Source: FEN-1219 sp963744305 (GTDB lineage Bacteria > Pseudomonadota > Gammaproteobacteria > Steroidobacterales > Rariloculaceae). From it: a stretch of 64,000 bases of DNA. Below, in pieces: positions 37,690 to 46,303 of this stretch. The stretch is taken from positions 87,675 through 151,674 of the forward strand of contig CAVUTF010000024.1 in assembly GCA_963744305.1 (NCBI GenBank), given 5' to 3'. The notes under the pieces were generated by a model that made no database searches, was not told the DNA's origin, and saw only the letters and a program-made list of their open reading frames with translations. The position numbers were made by a program, and so were the translations under genes. How positions within the stretch are numbered: position 1 is the first letter of the stretch; each line of letters starts with the position of its first letter.

Positions 37690-37794
37690 GACCATTCTCC
37701 TCGATCGTTTCTGGCCCGTTCCGGCATCTCGCGCCGGGCGGGCGGTCCATCCGCCGCTGGGCCTGTTGAGCCGCGGCACAGGGACACTTGTTGG

Positions 37795-38328
37795 TTAGGC
37801 CGCGGAGGCTAACGCTTCCGCGGAGCCGATGACCATTACCATCTGCCGCCCTTCCATGAGCGGTTGTTGCTCCACGGAGCCGTGCTCCGCGAGGTCCGCT
37901 TGAACGCGCTTCAAGAGCTCCGCGCCGATCTCCTGGTGCGCCATCTCTCGTCCTCTGAACCGCAGCGTAATCTTCGTCTTGTCGCCGTGCGTCAGAAACT
38001 TGATCAGGTTGCGGAGCTTGACTTGGTAGTCGCCCTCCTCCGTGCCAGGCCGGAATTTGATTTCCTTGACCTGAATCTGTTTCTGCTTCCGGCGCGCCGA
38101 CTGAGCCTTCTTGTTCTGCTCGAACACGAATTTGCCGTAGTCCATGATGCGGCAAACCGGTGGCTCGGCATTCGGCGCGACTTCGACTAGATCCAATGTC
38201 GCGGCTTCGGCGCTTCGCAGCGCCTCTTGAATGGACATGATGCCGACCTGCTCGCCGTTTGGGCCGATCACGCGGACCTCTGCGCTCGAGATCTCCGCGT
38301 TGCGTCTTACGCGCTTACCTTGGACGAT
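37795..38328 (-). CDS. infC: translation initiation factor IF-3 (rare ATC start)
   Basis: The 177-residue factor holds the N-domain RNAEISSAEVRVIGPNGEQV, the linker FEQNKKAQSARRKQKQIQVK, and the C-domain KFRPGTEEGDYQVKLRNLIK and IGAELLKRVQADLAEHG. No ATG, GTG or TTG fits the family N-terminus; the frame opens I-V-Q-G-K-R-V-R-R-N with ATC at 38328, six bases after a good AAGGAG. In E. coli infC uses AUU and IF-3 thereby represses itself, so ATC here fits the same control. Confidence 0.93.
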   Translation of the reverse strand: MVQGKRVRRNAEISSAEVRVIGPNGEQVGIMSIQEALRSAEAATLDLVEVAPNAEPPVCRIMDYGKFVFEQNKKAQSARRKQKQIQVKEIKFRPGTEEGDYQVKLRNLIKFLTHGDKTKITLRFRGREMAHQEIGAELLKRVQADLAEHGSVEQQPLMEGRQMVMVIGSAEALASAA

Positions 38329-38476
38329 TCTGAACTCCTTGCATCTCGCCTAGAAAAACTTCGGCCGCGGCTCGCGCTCTCGAAATGCCTCACGGCTTTC
38401 GGATTTGCTCGCCAACGGCCGTCCCGTCAGGCTGATCCCGCGTCCTAAGTTTCCTTGGCGCGTGGACCAAGGGCGC

Positions 38477-38505
38477 ATTGTACGGACACCCCAAAGCCCA
38501 TACAA
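38477..38505 (-). promoter_or_regulatory. sigma-70 promoter of the infC operon
   Basis: On the minus strand TTGTAT (38505-38500) and TACAAT (38482-38477) stand 17 bases apart, a near-consensus housekeeping promoter. A start near 38470 gives a leader of about 140 bases before infC. It serves the block down to ihfA/merR. thrS, often the first gene, is not here. Confidence 0.7.
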
Positions 38506-38562
38506 GGCGGATCAATCTTCAAAAACCTTTAATTTCAGACAGTTCTATCGCAGTGCAGGCAG

Positions 38563-39291
38563 CTACTCGGTTTGGCGCAAGAGCTGCAGAATCCGAGTCA
38601 CGTCGTGGAGGCTCTCTACCTCGAAGTCCGCCGCGAGATCCCCTGCCGCATGGGTCTCCTTCGATAGGCGGCCCTCCGGCCGGCGCAGCCAGGCCGCGAT
38701 CATGCCCGCCGACATCGCGCCCTGGATGTCGAACATCGGCGCGGCGCAATACAGCACGTCGCGTGCTTCGAGCCCCGTCTTGCGCAGCACCCACTGATAG
38801 GTGCGGGGATTGGGTTTCGCGACCCCGGCCTCCTCCGTCGTGCCGACGAAGTCGGCTTTGAATTTTTTGAATTTTGCAACGTACATCTTCAAATACTTCG
38901 TTTCGACGTCGGAGTAGATCAGCACCTTCACGCCGAGCGCTTGTTGCTCCCGCAAGGCGGCCTCGGTATCCGGGAAGAGCTCCACTTTTTCTTGCAGGTC
39001 GAGAAAAACGTCGACGTCGTCGCCGCTCCCGCGGATGCCGTGCATCCGGTAGGCGTTCAGCAGCGCCTCGCGCACGATATCCGTCACCTGCGTGTAACGA
39101 AAGAACGCGGCCCGTCTGTGGAGTCCTTCGAAACCCCGAACCCAGGTTTCGACGAAGTCTTGCTCGCCGACGGCTGCCTGGTATTTCTTCAACAGCTGCG
39201 CAGCGGCGTCGCGCCAACTGCCGGCCCAATTGAAGAGGGTGGTCTTGGAATCGTAGAAAACCGCGCGCGGCCATCGTCCAACTATCGCCAT
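38563..39291 (-). CDS. HAD-superfamily hydrolase (haloacid dehalogenase-like)
   Basis: The 242-residue enzyme opens AVFYDSKTTLFNWAGSWRDA, the motif I strand with the nucleophile Asp14, though the usual second position (D-x-D/Y-G-T) is Ser-Lys-Thr-Thr. A cap region follows. VKVLIYSDVETKYLKM is motif II, VAKPNPRTYQWVLRKTG motif III, and LYCAAPMFDIQGAMSAGM holds the acidic motif. Gln/Lys-rich loops suggest a type II dehalogenase or phosphatase; the substrate is unknown. Confidence 0.8.
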   Translation of the reverse strand: MAIVGRWPRAVFYDSKTTLFNWAGSWRDAAAQLLKKYQAAVGEQDFVETWVRGFEGLHRRAAFFRYTQVTDIVREALLNAYRMHGIRGSGDDVDVFLDLQEKVELFPDTEAALREQQALGVKVLIYSDVETKYLKMYVAKFKKFKADFVGTTEEAGVAKPNPRTYQWVLRKTGLEARDVLYCAAPMFDIQGAMSAGMIAAWLRRPEGRLSKETHAAGDLAADFEVESLHDVTRILQLLRQTE

Positions 39292-39380
39292 TTTTTCTGC
39301 TGCCTTTCAAAGTGACGCGTGGCATACAGATTGCATCCGCGCGGCGACGGTCCGCAAGCTCCGTTCATCCGGGAGGCGCC

Positions 39381-39473
39381 ATGATCACAGCAAGACAACG
39401 CGCGGCGGCAAAACGAAGAATCAAGCTCGCGGAACGGCGGCGGCCAAAGAAGCGGGCTCAGCGCCCTGGATAG
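39381..39473 (+). CDS. 30-residue basic peptide
   Basis: A GGGAGG stands six bases before ATG 39381. The product MITARQRAAAKRRIKLAERR... is very basic. Many bacteria encode short proteins of the type 'T-A-x-Q-R-A-A-A-R-x-N-I-K-K-A', so this may be real. It overlaps the end of the opposite-strand protease by 16 bases. The function is unknown. Confidence 0.4.
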   Translation: MITARQRAAAKRRIKLAERRRPKKRAQRPG

Positions 39474-40102
39474 AGCTCTTCGAGCTGCCGAAGGTCGCCG
39501 GCGGACAGACCGGACACCTTCGCGATGTCCGTGCGCTCGTGCAGCTCGTCCCGATAGCGGCCGAAGAAGCGTGGAATGTCCCCGCCGAAGCCGAAAAAGT
39601 ACATGACGTCGGCAAAGTCGGCGGTATGACTCAATCCCAGTGCGTGGCCGAGCTCGTGGAGACACGTGAGATACACGATCGTGTCGCGAAACAGCGCGTC
39701 AAGCTTCGCGCGCGCGCCGATTTCCGGACCGAGAGCATCGGTGTCGGGTCGGATGTACACCTCGGCGCCGCGTCGCCCGGCGATCAACAGCGGCCGCATC
39801 TCCCCGTACTGGCCTGCATCGGCCGGGACCCAATAGATCCGCACGAGCGCAGCGGCTTCATCCGCGGGCCGGAACGTCAGAACGCCACCCGTGCTCCGCT
39901 CCCAGGTCTGCAGCGCCCAGAGCGCAAGCTCGCGATCGGCCGGACGGTAGCTCGAACCCTCCTCCCCGTCTGCGATGTGATACGTCACGACGCCATCCTC
40001 GAGGGGCCCGAGGGCCCGCGGCGACTGCGCGGTCACGGGCAGCGCCGCGGCTAGGAAGAGCGAGGCGAGAAATGGTTGAAAGCATCGTCGCACGCTCGTC
40101 AC
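39458..40102 (-). CDS. exported matrixin-like zinc metalloprotease
   Basis: GTG 40102 shares its G with the previous gene's stop (TAGTG), so translation is coupled. A signal peptide (CFQPFLASLFLAAALPVTAQ) leads a 214-residue product. The catalytic zinc motif is HELGHALGLSH, followed by DVMYFFGFGG with the Met-turn. The preceding half has LALWALQTWERSTGGVLTFR, as in matrixins and M10-like bacterial proteases. The substrate is unknown; it acts outside the cytoplasm. Confidence 0.84.
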   Translation of the reverse strand: MTSVRRCFQPFLASLFLAAALPVTAQSPRALGPLEDGVVTYHIADGEEGSSYRPADRELALWALQTWERSTGGVLTFRPADEAAALVRIYWVPADAGQYGEMRPLLIAGRRGAEVYIRPDTDALGPEIGARAKLDALFRDTIVYLTCLHELGHALGLSHTADFADVMYFFGFGGDIPRFFGRYRDELHERTDIAKVSGLSAGDLRQLEELYPGR

Positions 40103-40653
40103 TATGCCAAGGGTCTGCGCGCAAAGACACTCGTACACCAAGCAGCCGCGATCTTCATGAGCAGGCGAGGTCCGACGCGCAGGCGTGCGCTCGTCCGCTC
40201 CGGGATCGGGACGTCGTGGATCGTCACGATTCCGCGCGGAAAAACCTTCGTGGCCGCCACGGCTTCGTGCGCGCTTCCGGGGTAAAACAGGAGGCCGCTC
40301 ACGCGACCGTCGCTGCCCACGAGGAATCTCACGCTTACGAAAGCCCCCGTCGAGAAATCGCCTGCGCCTCGTGCGTGCAAGCGCATTCTTGCGCCGCCCC
40401 AAATTTCGGGCAGCTCGATCGAAAGGAATTCACCGTCGTCGTCGATGATGAATGCGGCTCCATCCTCAATCTCGTACCGGCCCGCGTATTCGGCGAAGGT
40501 CTGCGAATCGTCGGCGGCAGCGCCGTGTGCGTCGATCGCGTCGACTCTGGCGATCACGTGACGCACGTCTGTATCCGAGACAACCGGCTGCATCAAGAAC
40601 GCGCCGCAAGCGAGCGAGATGACTGCGACAACAATGTGAGTGGAGTGATTCAT
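40102..40653 (-). CDS. exported protein with DUF3471-like segment
   Basis: The ATG at 40653 follows AGGAGC. The 183-residue product has a signal segment (MNHSTHIVVAVISLACGAFL). The mature part has FAEYAGRYEIEDGAAFIIDD and SDGRVSGLLFYPGSAHEAVA, which resembles the beta domain DUF3471 found after beta-lactamase-type enzymes. It ends in a basic hydrophobic tail. It is coupled to the protease below. The role is unknown. Confidence 0.7.
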   Translation of the reverse strand: MNHSTHIVVAVISLACGAFLMQPVVSDTDVRHVIARVDAIDAHGAAADDSQTFAEYAGRYEIEDGAAFIIDDDGEFLSIELPEIWGGARMRLHARGAGDFSTGAFVSVRFLVGSDGRVSGLLFYPGSAHEAVAATKVFPRGIVTIHDVPIPERTSARLRVGPRLLMKIAAAWCTSVFARRPLA

Positions 40654-40904
40654 CGGACTGCTCCTGTGGAAGAGGTTGCTGTGCAAACGCGTTTAGCAAG
40701 GAGCGTGCCGTCGCGGCAAAACACGTCGAAGCGATTGATCCGTCTGGAAACATCGCGAAAAACGCGATTGAGTGATATGCGCGAAATCGTCCCGTGAACG
40801 GGCTAAGTATCCCGAGTTCGGGACAGAACGCCGCAAAGACAACGACTCGCGCGGCGTCGCGCCTCGCCAAGTCGGCGAGATTCGACGCCGCGGGACGTCA
40901 CCCG

Positions 40905-42830
40905 TCAGAAGCGTGCTTTCAGGGAGACGAAGAACTGTTGCGGCGCGCCCGTGAGAAGGGTTTGCGCCGTGCCGTTGGGATCCGAATTCACGAAGCCGTT
41001 CGAGTCGATCGTGCTGATGTAGTCCTCGTCCGTGAGATTTGTCGCATCCGCTTGGAGCACGAGATCCTCGACTGCCCCGAGTCCGCGGAAGCGGTAACCG
41101 ACGCCGACGTTGAGCAACGTGTAAGCCTCTACGCTCCCTTGGTTCAGGTAAGTGTAGAAACGCTCGTCCGTGTAGTTCAAATCGGCGCGGGCGAAGAACG
41201 CACCGTTGTCGTAAGCGAGCTGAGATTTGAATAGGATCTCCGGCGCATCCGTTACCTGCTTGCCGGCTACCGGCACGACGGTCGGCACGCCCGCACTGTT
41301 CGTGACGGTGTAGTCGTCGTCGTACTCCGAGTCGTTCCAGGCTGCGGAGTTGAACCACGACAGGTTCGTCATCGGGCGCCACGTCAGCGCCGCCTCGATG
41401 CCGCTCGTTTTCACGCTGCCCACGTTCGCGAGAACAGGAGGATTGCCGACGATGCCGGGACCCTGCGTGATACCGAGCAGGCGATCCTGGAAGTCGACGT
41501 GGTAGATCGCGACCACGCCGTCGATCGCGCCGCTGCGGAACCGCAGACCCGTCTCGAGATTGGTCGCCGTCTCCGGCTCGACGACGTCGCGTATGGCGTT
41601 GAAGCCCGCCGCGGTCGTGCTGAACGGCCCCGACGTGCCGCTGCTCGCGAACGTGCGCACGTTTTGCGCGACCGACGCAAAGTACTCGAGGTCGTTGCTC
41701 AGCGCCCACGTAAGGCCGATCTGCGGCAGAAACGGCTCATCGGCCTCGATCGTGCCTGTCTTGACGTCGCCGACGATGGTCGCAGCGGTGTTTTCGGACC
41801 GCACCGAGCGGAAGCCGGCGTTCACGCGCACGTCATCCGTGATCGACCACGTGTCCTGCAGATGCAGCACGACCGTCTCCGTCTCGAAGTCGTACTCCCA
41901 TTGGGTGAGCATGGGATTTGTCTGAAAGTCCTCGAACGAGCGCGTCGGGCCGGCGAGCGAAGGCTCGCCGTAGAAACGCCGTGCCTGACCGAAGTCGTTG
42001 GTCTCGTACCAGATTCCGCCGTTGACCTCGTGGTCGCCGTGCGTCCACGTCAGCGCAGTGACGATGCCGCGGCGATCGAGGTCGTACTCCGTCGTACGAA
42101 TCGACAACGGCGCACCGCCGGGAGTCGGCGTGTACGGTGTGCCCCAGAGTCCTTGTCCGTCGTTTTGATGGAAGTAGCCGGTTGCGGTCCACTCGAGCGA
42201 CTCGCCGAACGGCAGTGCGAGGGCGAGGTAGCCGAGGTCGTCTTCGCGCAAGCCCGACGCGTTCCAATACGCGTCGTCACACGCGATCGCGTCGTTCTGC
42301 CCGCTCGCGTTGCATGCTTGTGCAGCGGTAACGGCCGCGTTCCAATCCGGGAACCAGTTGTCCCAATGGCTGCCGCGCCGGCCGATGATGTCGAACGACA
42401 AGTCCTGATAATCGATCTCCATTCGATCGGAATAGTTGTAGTACGCGGTGAGCTCTCCGTCCCCGATCGGATGAACGAGCTTGCCGTTGAACATCTGCAC
42501 CTCTTGATCGCCCCCGCCCTTCCATTTCTCGGTGGCTGAGTCGATGACCGTCAGATACCCGCGCGTGCCATTGCCGAACTCGCCGCTGTCTAGGCGCACG
42601 AACGTGCGTCGAGCTGAGTCGCTGCCAAAGGTTTGCGCCGCATCGACGCCGAACTCGGTTTCCGGATCGGCCGAGAAGAATTCGATCGTGCCGCCTAGGT
42701 TGCTCGCGGACGCTGTGTCGAGCGCGCCAGTGCCCTGGGCCAGGACGACGCGATCCACGAGCTCGGTCGGAATCGCGCGGCTGATGTGCAAGCCGTTGTG
42801 GTTGCCGTAGGTCATGTCTCCGAGCGGCAC
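40905..42830 (-). pseudogene. TonB-dependent outer-membrane receptor lacking its N-terminus
   Basis: The barrel is complete: plug end RVVLAQGTGALDTASASNLG, many alternating strands, NTLET-like TNLETGLRFRSGAIDGVVAI, LNYTDERFYTYLNQGSVEAY, LQADATNLTDEDYIST, and a terminal FVSLKARF with the final Phe used by the Bam machine. The signal peptide, TonB box and most of the plug are missing. Upstream to about 42950 only DGVPLGDMTYGNHNG-type sense remains; a few bases beyond is the next gene's end. The first Met at 42830 is inside the plug. Siderophore/oligosaccharide-type ligand unknown. A 5' deletion is likeliest. Confidence 0.72.
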
Positions 42831-42963
42831 GCCGTCGAGCGCGCCGACGCTCGCGCGTGTTCTTGGCGTGGAGCTGAAGACTGCGAGCCAGCCGCCGCTG
42901 CCGATCGGCTTCGACTAGCGACGGCTCTCGGGGCCTTGGAACACGTTCGACGGTCGCTCACTG

Positions 42964-44802
42964 CTAGGGCATGTGCCGCTGCAGCCAGCGCTCCAGAACG
43001 AACATCGCCCAGATGCGATGCGAATGGTTGTGACGTTTGGTTCGGTGCTCCGCGAGCATCTGCTCGATCGCGTCGAAGCGGAACAGCCCGCGCGCCTCGA
43101 TCTTTTCTCTGGTGAGCGTCGCGGCGATCTCGCCGTCCAGGATCGAGCGATTCCGCAACCAGTTCTTCAAAGGCACCGAATGCCCGAGCTTGTCTTTGCG
43201 GTCGGTGATGACGTTCGGCACGACGCCTTTCATTGCCGCACGGAACAGCCGCTTCGTCCGCTCGATCCCTTCTAGTTTGAGCCCTGCCGGAATACGCGCG
43301 CCGAACTCGACGAACTGGCGATCATAAAACGGCATTCGGACCTCGAGTCCAAAGTGCCGGCAGAGGAGCAAACGGGAAAAGTAGAAACCGGAGGCCGTGG
43401 AGTAATCGCTGTACAGCAACGGCGATATGCCGTCATCCGGCCCGCGATAGTCCTCGAATGACTCGCGCACGCATGCGAACGGATCCGCTGCATCCAGTAG
43501 CGAGCTCGCTGCCAGCTGCCGCAACTGTTGCGGGCCATAGTAAGTACGCCAGCGAAAGTGCCGCAAATCACGAGGGATGCCCGGCGGCGGAAGAATGCGC
43601 TTTATGATCACCGCGAGGTTCCGCTTCTTGTCGGAGTCGGGAAGCGACGATGCCAAACGCCATATTCCGCGGTGAGCGAACTCCGGCAGCGGCAGATAGT
43701 CGTACCAGCGCATCAGCTTTTGCGCCGCGTACACAGGATGGCTCGCCCACATTTCGTCGCCGCCGTCGCCGGTCAAAACATACTCGGTGCGGCCGCGTGC
43801 GATGCCGCCCAATAGCCAGGTGCCGACCTCGATGCCCACGTCGCAGAACGGCACTTCCATTTGGTCGATGACCCGACCGATGGTCAACGACCCGCTTTCG
43901 TCGAAATCCACCTCCTCGTGCTCGGTCGAAAGCTCGGTGGCGAGCGACCGGGCGTAGTAGGACTCGTCGAACGACGCCCCGCCGCAACGAAAGCCGAAGC
44001 TTCGGATCGGTCCTTGCCAGTGCCTCCGAGCGAACGTCGCAACGGAGCTCGAATCCATGCCGCCGGAAAGCAACACGCCGGGGCTTCCCCCATACAGTCG
44101 GCGCTGCACTGCCCGCTCGAGCTCCGCCCGATAGCGACTCGCGATCTCCTGCTCGTCGGCTCTCCACGGGTCGGAAAACGATAGGTTGTACCATCTCTCG
44201 ATCTGCAGCGGCCGGGATGGGCGATGCAGCACGAGCTTACCGGGCGGGACACGACGCACGTCACGGTGCAAGGTCCGATCGCCGGGCACGTAGCAGTAAA
44301 CCAAGAACTGCGCCAAGCCCTCCGCGCAAATGCGAGGCTCCGCCGCTCCCGCTGCAACGAGGTCCTGCAACCGCGACGCGAACCACAGCTCGCCGTCACG
44401 CAACGTGTAAAACAGAGGCTCGATGCCGAAGCGATCGCGTATTAGGCGCAGCTCACGGCGCGGCGCGTGCCACCACACGATGGCGAACCCGCCATCGACG
44501 TCGTCGAGGGCCGCGATTCCGCGCGCCTCGAGCGCGCGGATCAGCCACTCGGCGGCGCCGCCCGTTGGTTTCTCACCGGCATGATCGCTGGTCGCGATCA
44601 GCGGATTTCCGGACACCGCCACCCACGATCCCGTCACGCCGTCCGAGGCGACGCTCGCAACGCGATCGAGAGATGCCACGTCCCAGGATCGAAGCCACAG
44701 GTCGGCGGCCGAACCAGCGGGCTCGCGTTGCTCGCCGGCACGAGCCCGCTCGAAGCCTGACGCCCCGACATCGTCGATCGTTTTGGAGCTGCCAAGAAGC
44801 AA
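42964..44802 (-). CDS. asparagine-synthetase-like protein without the glutaminase Cys
   Basis: The synthetase domain is complete: GVLLSGGMDSSSVATFARRH (PP loop), FRCGGASFDESYYARSLATE, VLTGDGGDEMWASHP and VITDRKDKLGHSVPLKNWLR. The N-terminal half keeps GATase-like strands (LDDVDGGFAIVWW, DRFGIEPLFYTLRDG), but no Met-Cys-Gly start exists. The start is TTG 44802 and the first residues are L-L-G-S-S. It should not hydrolyse glutamine, so it may use ammonia or make another amide, as in other ATP-dependent amide-forming relatives. It follows the glycosyltransferase by 11 bases. Confidence 0.82.
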   Translation of the reverse strand: MLLGSSKTIDDVGASGFERARAGEQREPAGSAADLWLRSWDVASLDRVASVASDGVTGSWVAVSGNPLIATSDHAGEKPTGGAAEWLIRALEARGIAALDDVDGGFAIVWWHAPRRELRLIRDRFGIEPLFYTLRDGELWFASRLQDLVAAGAAEPRICAEGLAQFLVYCYVPGDRTLHRDVRRVPPGKLVLHRPSRPLQIERWYNLSFSDPWRADEQEIASRYRAELERAVQRRLYGGSPGVLLSGGMDSSSVATFARRHWQGPIRSFGFRCGGASFDESYYARSLATELSTEHEEVDFDESGSLTIGRVIDQMEVPFCDVGIEVGTWLLGGIARGRTEYVLTGDGGDEMWASHPVYAAQKLMRWYDYLPLPEFAHRGIWRLASSLPDSDKKRNLAVIIKRILPPPGIPRDLRHFRWRTYYGPQQLRQLAASSLLDAADPFACVRESFEDYRGPDDGISPLLYSDYSTASGFYFSRLLLCRHFGLEVRMPFYDRQFVEFGARIPAGLKLEGIERTKRLFRAAMKGVVPNVITDRKDKLGHSVPLKNWLRNRSILDGEIAATLTREKIEARGLFRFDAIEQMLAEHRTKRHNHSHRIWAMFVLERWLQRHMP

Positions 44803-44813
44803 CGGAATCGCCC

Positions 44814-46037
44814 TCAGGCTGTTTGACGTTCATCCTTGCGGGCGAGGGACTCGTAGAGCTGTACGAACCGCTCCGTGGTCGCGTGGACGGTGAAGTAGTC
44901 CGCGACGCTGCGTGCGCGCGCGCTCAATGTCTCGAGCAACTGCGGCTGCTTCGCGACGCCGATCATCGCACTCGCTAGAGCGTCCGCGTCGCCCGGAGGC
45001 GCCATCTTGCCGACGCCGTGCTGGGCGTGGATTTCGCGCGCTTCGCCGATGTCGGTGCCGACGAACGCTTTGCCGTAAGCGAGCCCCTCCACGAGATTCA
45101 CCGAGCTGAACCGCTCGTTCTCGAACGGAGCCACGAGCACGTCGGAGGCTGCATAGTACGGAAGCACGGAGCCCTCGGTCTCTACGAGATACACTCGGTC
45201 GCCCAGATGCAGTTCGGCGACTTGCCGTTCGAGGCTCGCACGCATCGCCTGGACATCGCGGATCCATGGGATGTGCTCGTACTCTTTCGGGACCCGGTGG
45301 TAGAGCGTGGGTTTGTAAACGAGGGCGAGGCGCGCGCGCGGAATCTCGTCCGCAACGCGGCGGAACGCGTTCAATAGCGTCTCGTTACCGCGCTCGGGCC
45401 CGAGCTTGGTGATACATCCGAAGATGAATGCATCCGCGGGCCACGCGAGCTTCGCACGCTCCGCCGCGCCGTCGGCTCGCGCGGCATCTTGCAGCACGTA
45501 GTCGGGAATCGCATGGTACAAGATGTTGATCCGTTCGCCGGGAACCTTGCGGACGTCGCGCATGTAGTCGCGGCAGAACGAGGATGCCGCAAACGCACCG
45601 GCGGTTTTCGCGGCGAGCAAGCGATCGAGCACCTTCAGATACAGCGGATACGGAAAATAAATCTGCGTGTCGAAATCGTGAATGATGGTGGGGATTTGCC
45701 GCGCGGCTCCCACGATCCGGCCGAATGTGGAGGCCGCATAACAGAACAGGTGCATCACATCGATTTGCAACTCCTTGCAGAGGCGCGAGACGGCCACTAG
45801 CGCAGTCGCGTCGTACTTTGTCTTGTTGAGGTTCACTACCGGATGACGAGCTTCTTGGAACAGCTTCTGCACTTCCGGCGAAGCTCTGAGAAAGTATGGA
45901 TGGATACGCACGCGGTTCGGATCGAACGTCGGCATCAAGTTCATGTACAAGCGCCCGCCGCCGTGCAGGTTACCGTCGTAGCAAACATGATCGATGAGCC
46001 ATAGCACGTTGAGCGGACGCTCGGAAGCGCGGGTCAT
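44814..46037 (-). CDS. glycosyltransferase family 4
   Basis: This 407-residue GT-B enzyme starts at ATG 46037 behind AGGAGG. The N-terminal Rossmann part has LNVLWLIDHVCYDGNLHGGG. The C-terminal part has FIFGCITKLGPERGNETLLN, LALVYKPTLYHRVPKEYEHI, and VLVAPFENERFSSVNLVEGL, the E-x7-E nucleotide-sugar motif, then YGKAFVGTDIGEAREI. It transfers a sugar to a glycan precursor in the cytoplasm. It fits the surface-glycan cluster around it. Confidence 0.86.
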   Translation of the reverse strand: MTRASERPLNVLWLIDHVCYDGNLHGGGRLYMNLMPTFDPNRVRIHPYFLRASPEVQKLFQEARHPVVNLNKTKYDATALVAVSRLCKELQIDVMHLFCYAASTFGRIVGAARQIPTIIHDFDTQIYFPYPLYLKVLDRLLAAKTAGAFAASSFCRDYMRDVRKVPGERINILYHAIPDYVLQDAARADGAAERAKLAWPADAFIFGCITKLGPERGNETLLNAFRRVADEIPRARLALVYKPTLYHRVPKEYEHIPWIRDVQAMRASLERQVAELHLGDRVYLVETEGSVLPYYAASDVLVAPFENERFSSVNLVEGLAYGKAFVGTDIGEAREIHAQHGVGKMAPPGDADALASAMIGVAKQPQLLETLSARARSVADYFTVHATTERFVQLYESLARKDERQTA

Positions 46038-46303
46038 TGCAGCCTCCTGAAGGCTGGATTCGTTTTGGGCCGTAAAAGTCAGACGTGCATTAGACCACGG
46101 CAACTGGAAATGCGTGAACCTACTGCAGGACTTTGCGCACTTAGGCACAAGCCTTTATGTCTCATCGGACTTTGCCGAGACTATGGTAGTCTGCCCTCTG
46201 CAAGACCAACATGCTGCCGGGACTGACTCTTCTTCCGCGCGGTGCGGGTCGAAGCGATCGCGGCCGCTACGGGCCGGAAAAACATCGAGCCGCCGTTGCA
46301 TTG

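Noticed and set aside
38330..38470. Riboswitch in the infC leader
   Set aside because: No known aptamer pattern could be recognised; leader control by L20 or IF-3 is more usual but not visible.
41499..42539. Long plus-strand frame opposite the TonB receptor
   Set aside because: Arg/Val-rich shadow without motifs or ribosome site; the minus-strand barrel is well supported.
42830..42964. True start of the TonB receptor at the Met of MPLGDMTYG
   Set aside because: Plug-domain sense continues upstream of this Met, so it is an internal residue.
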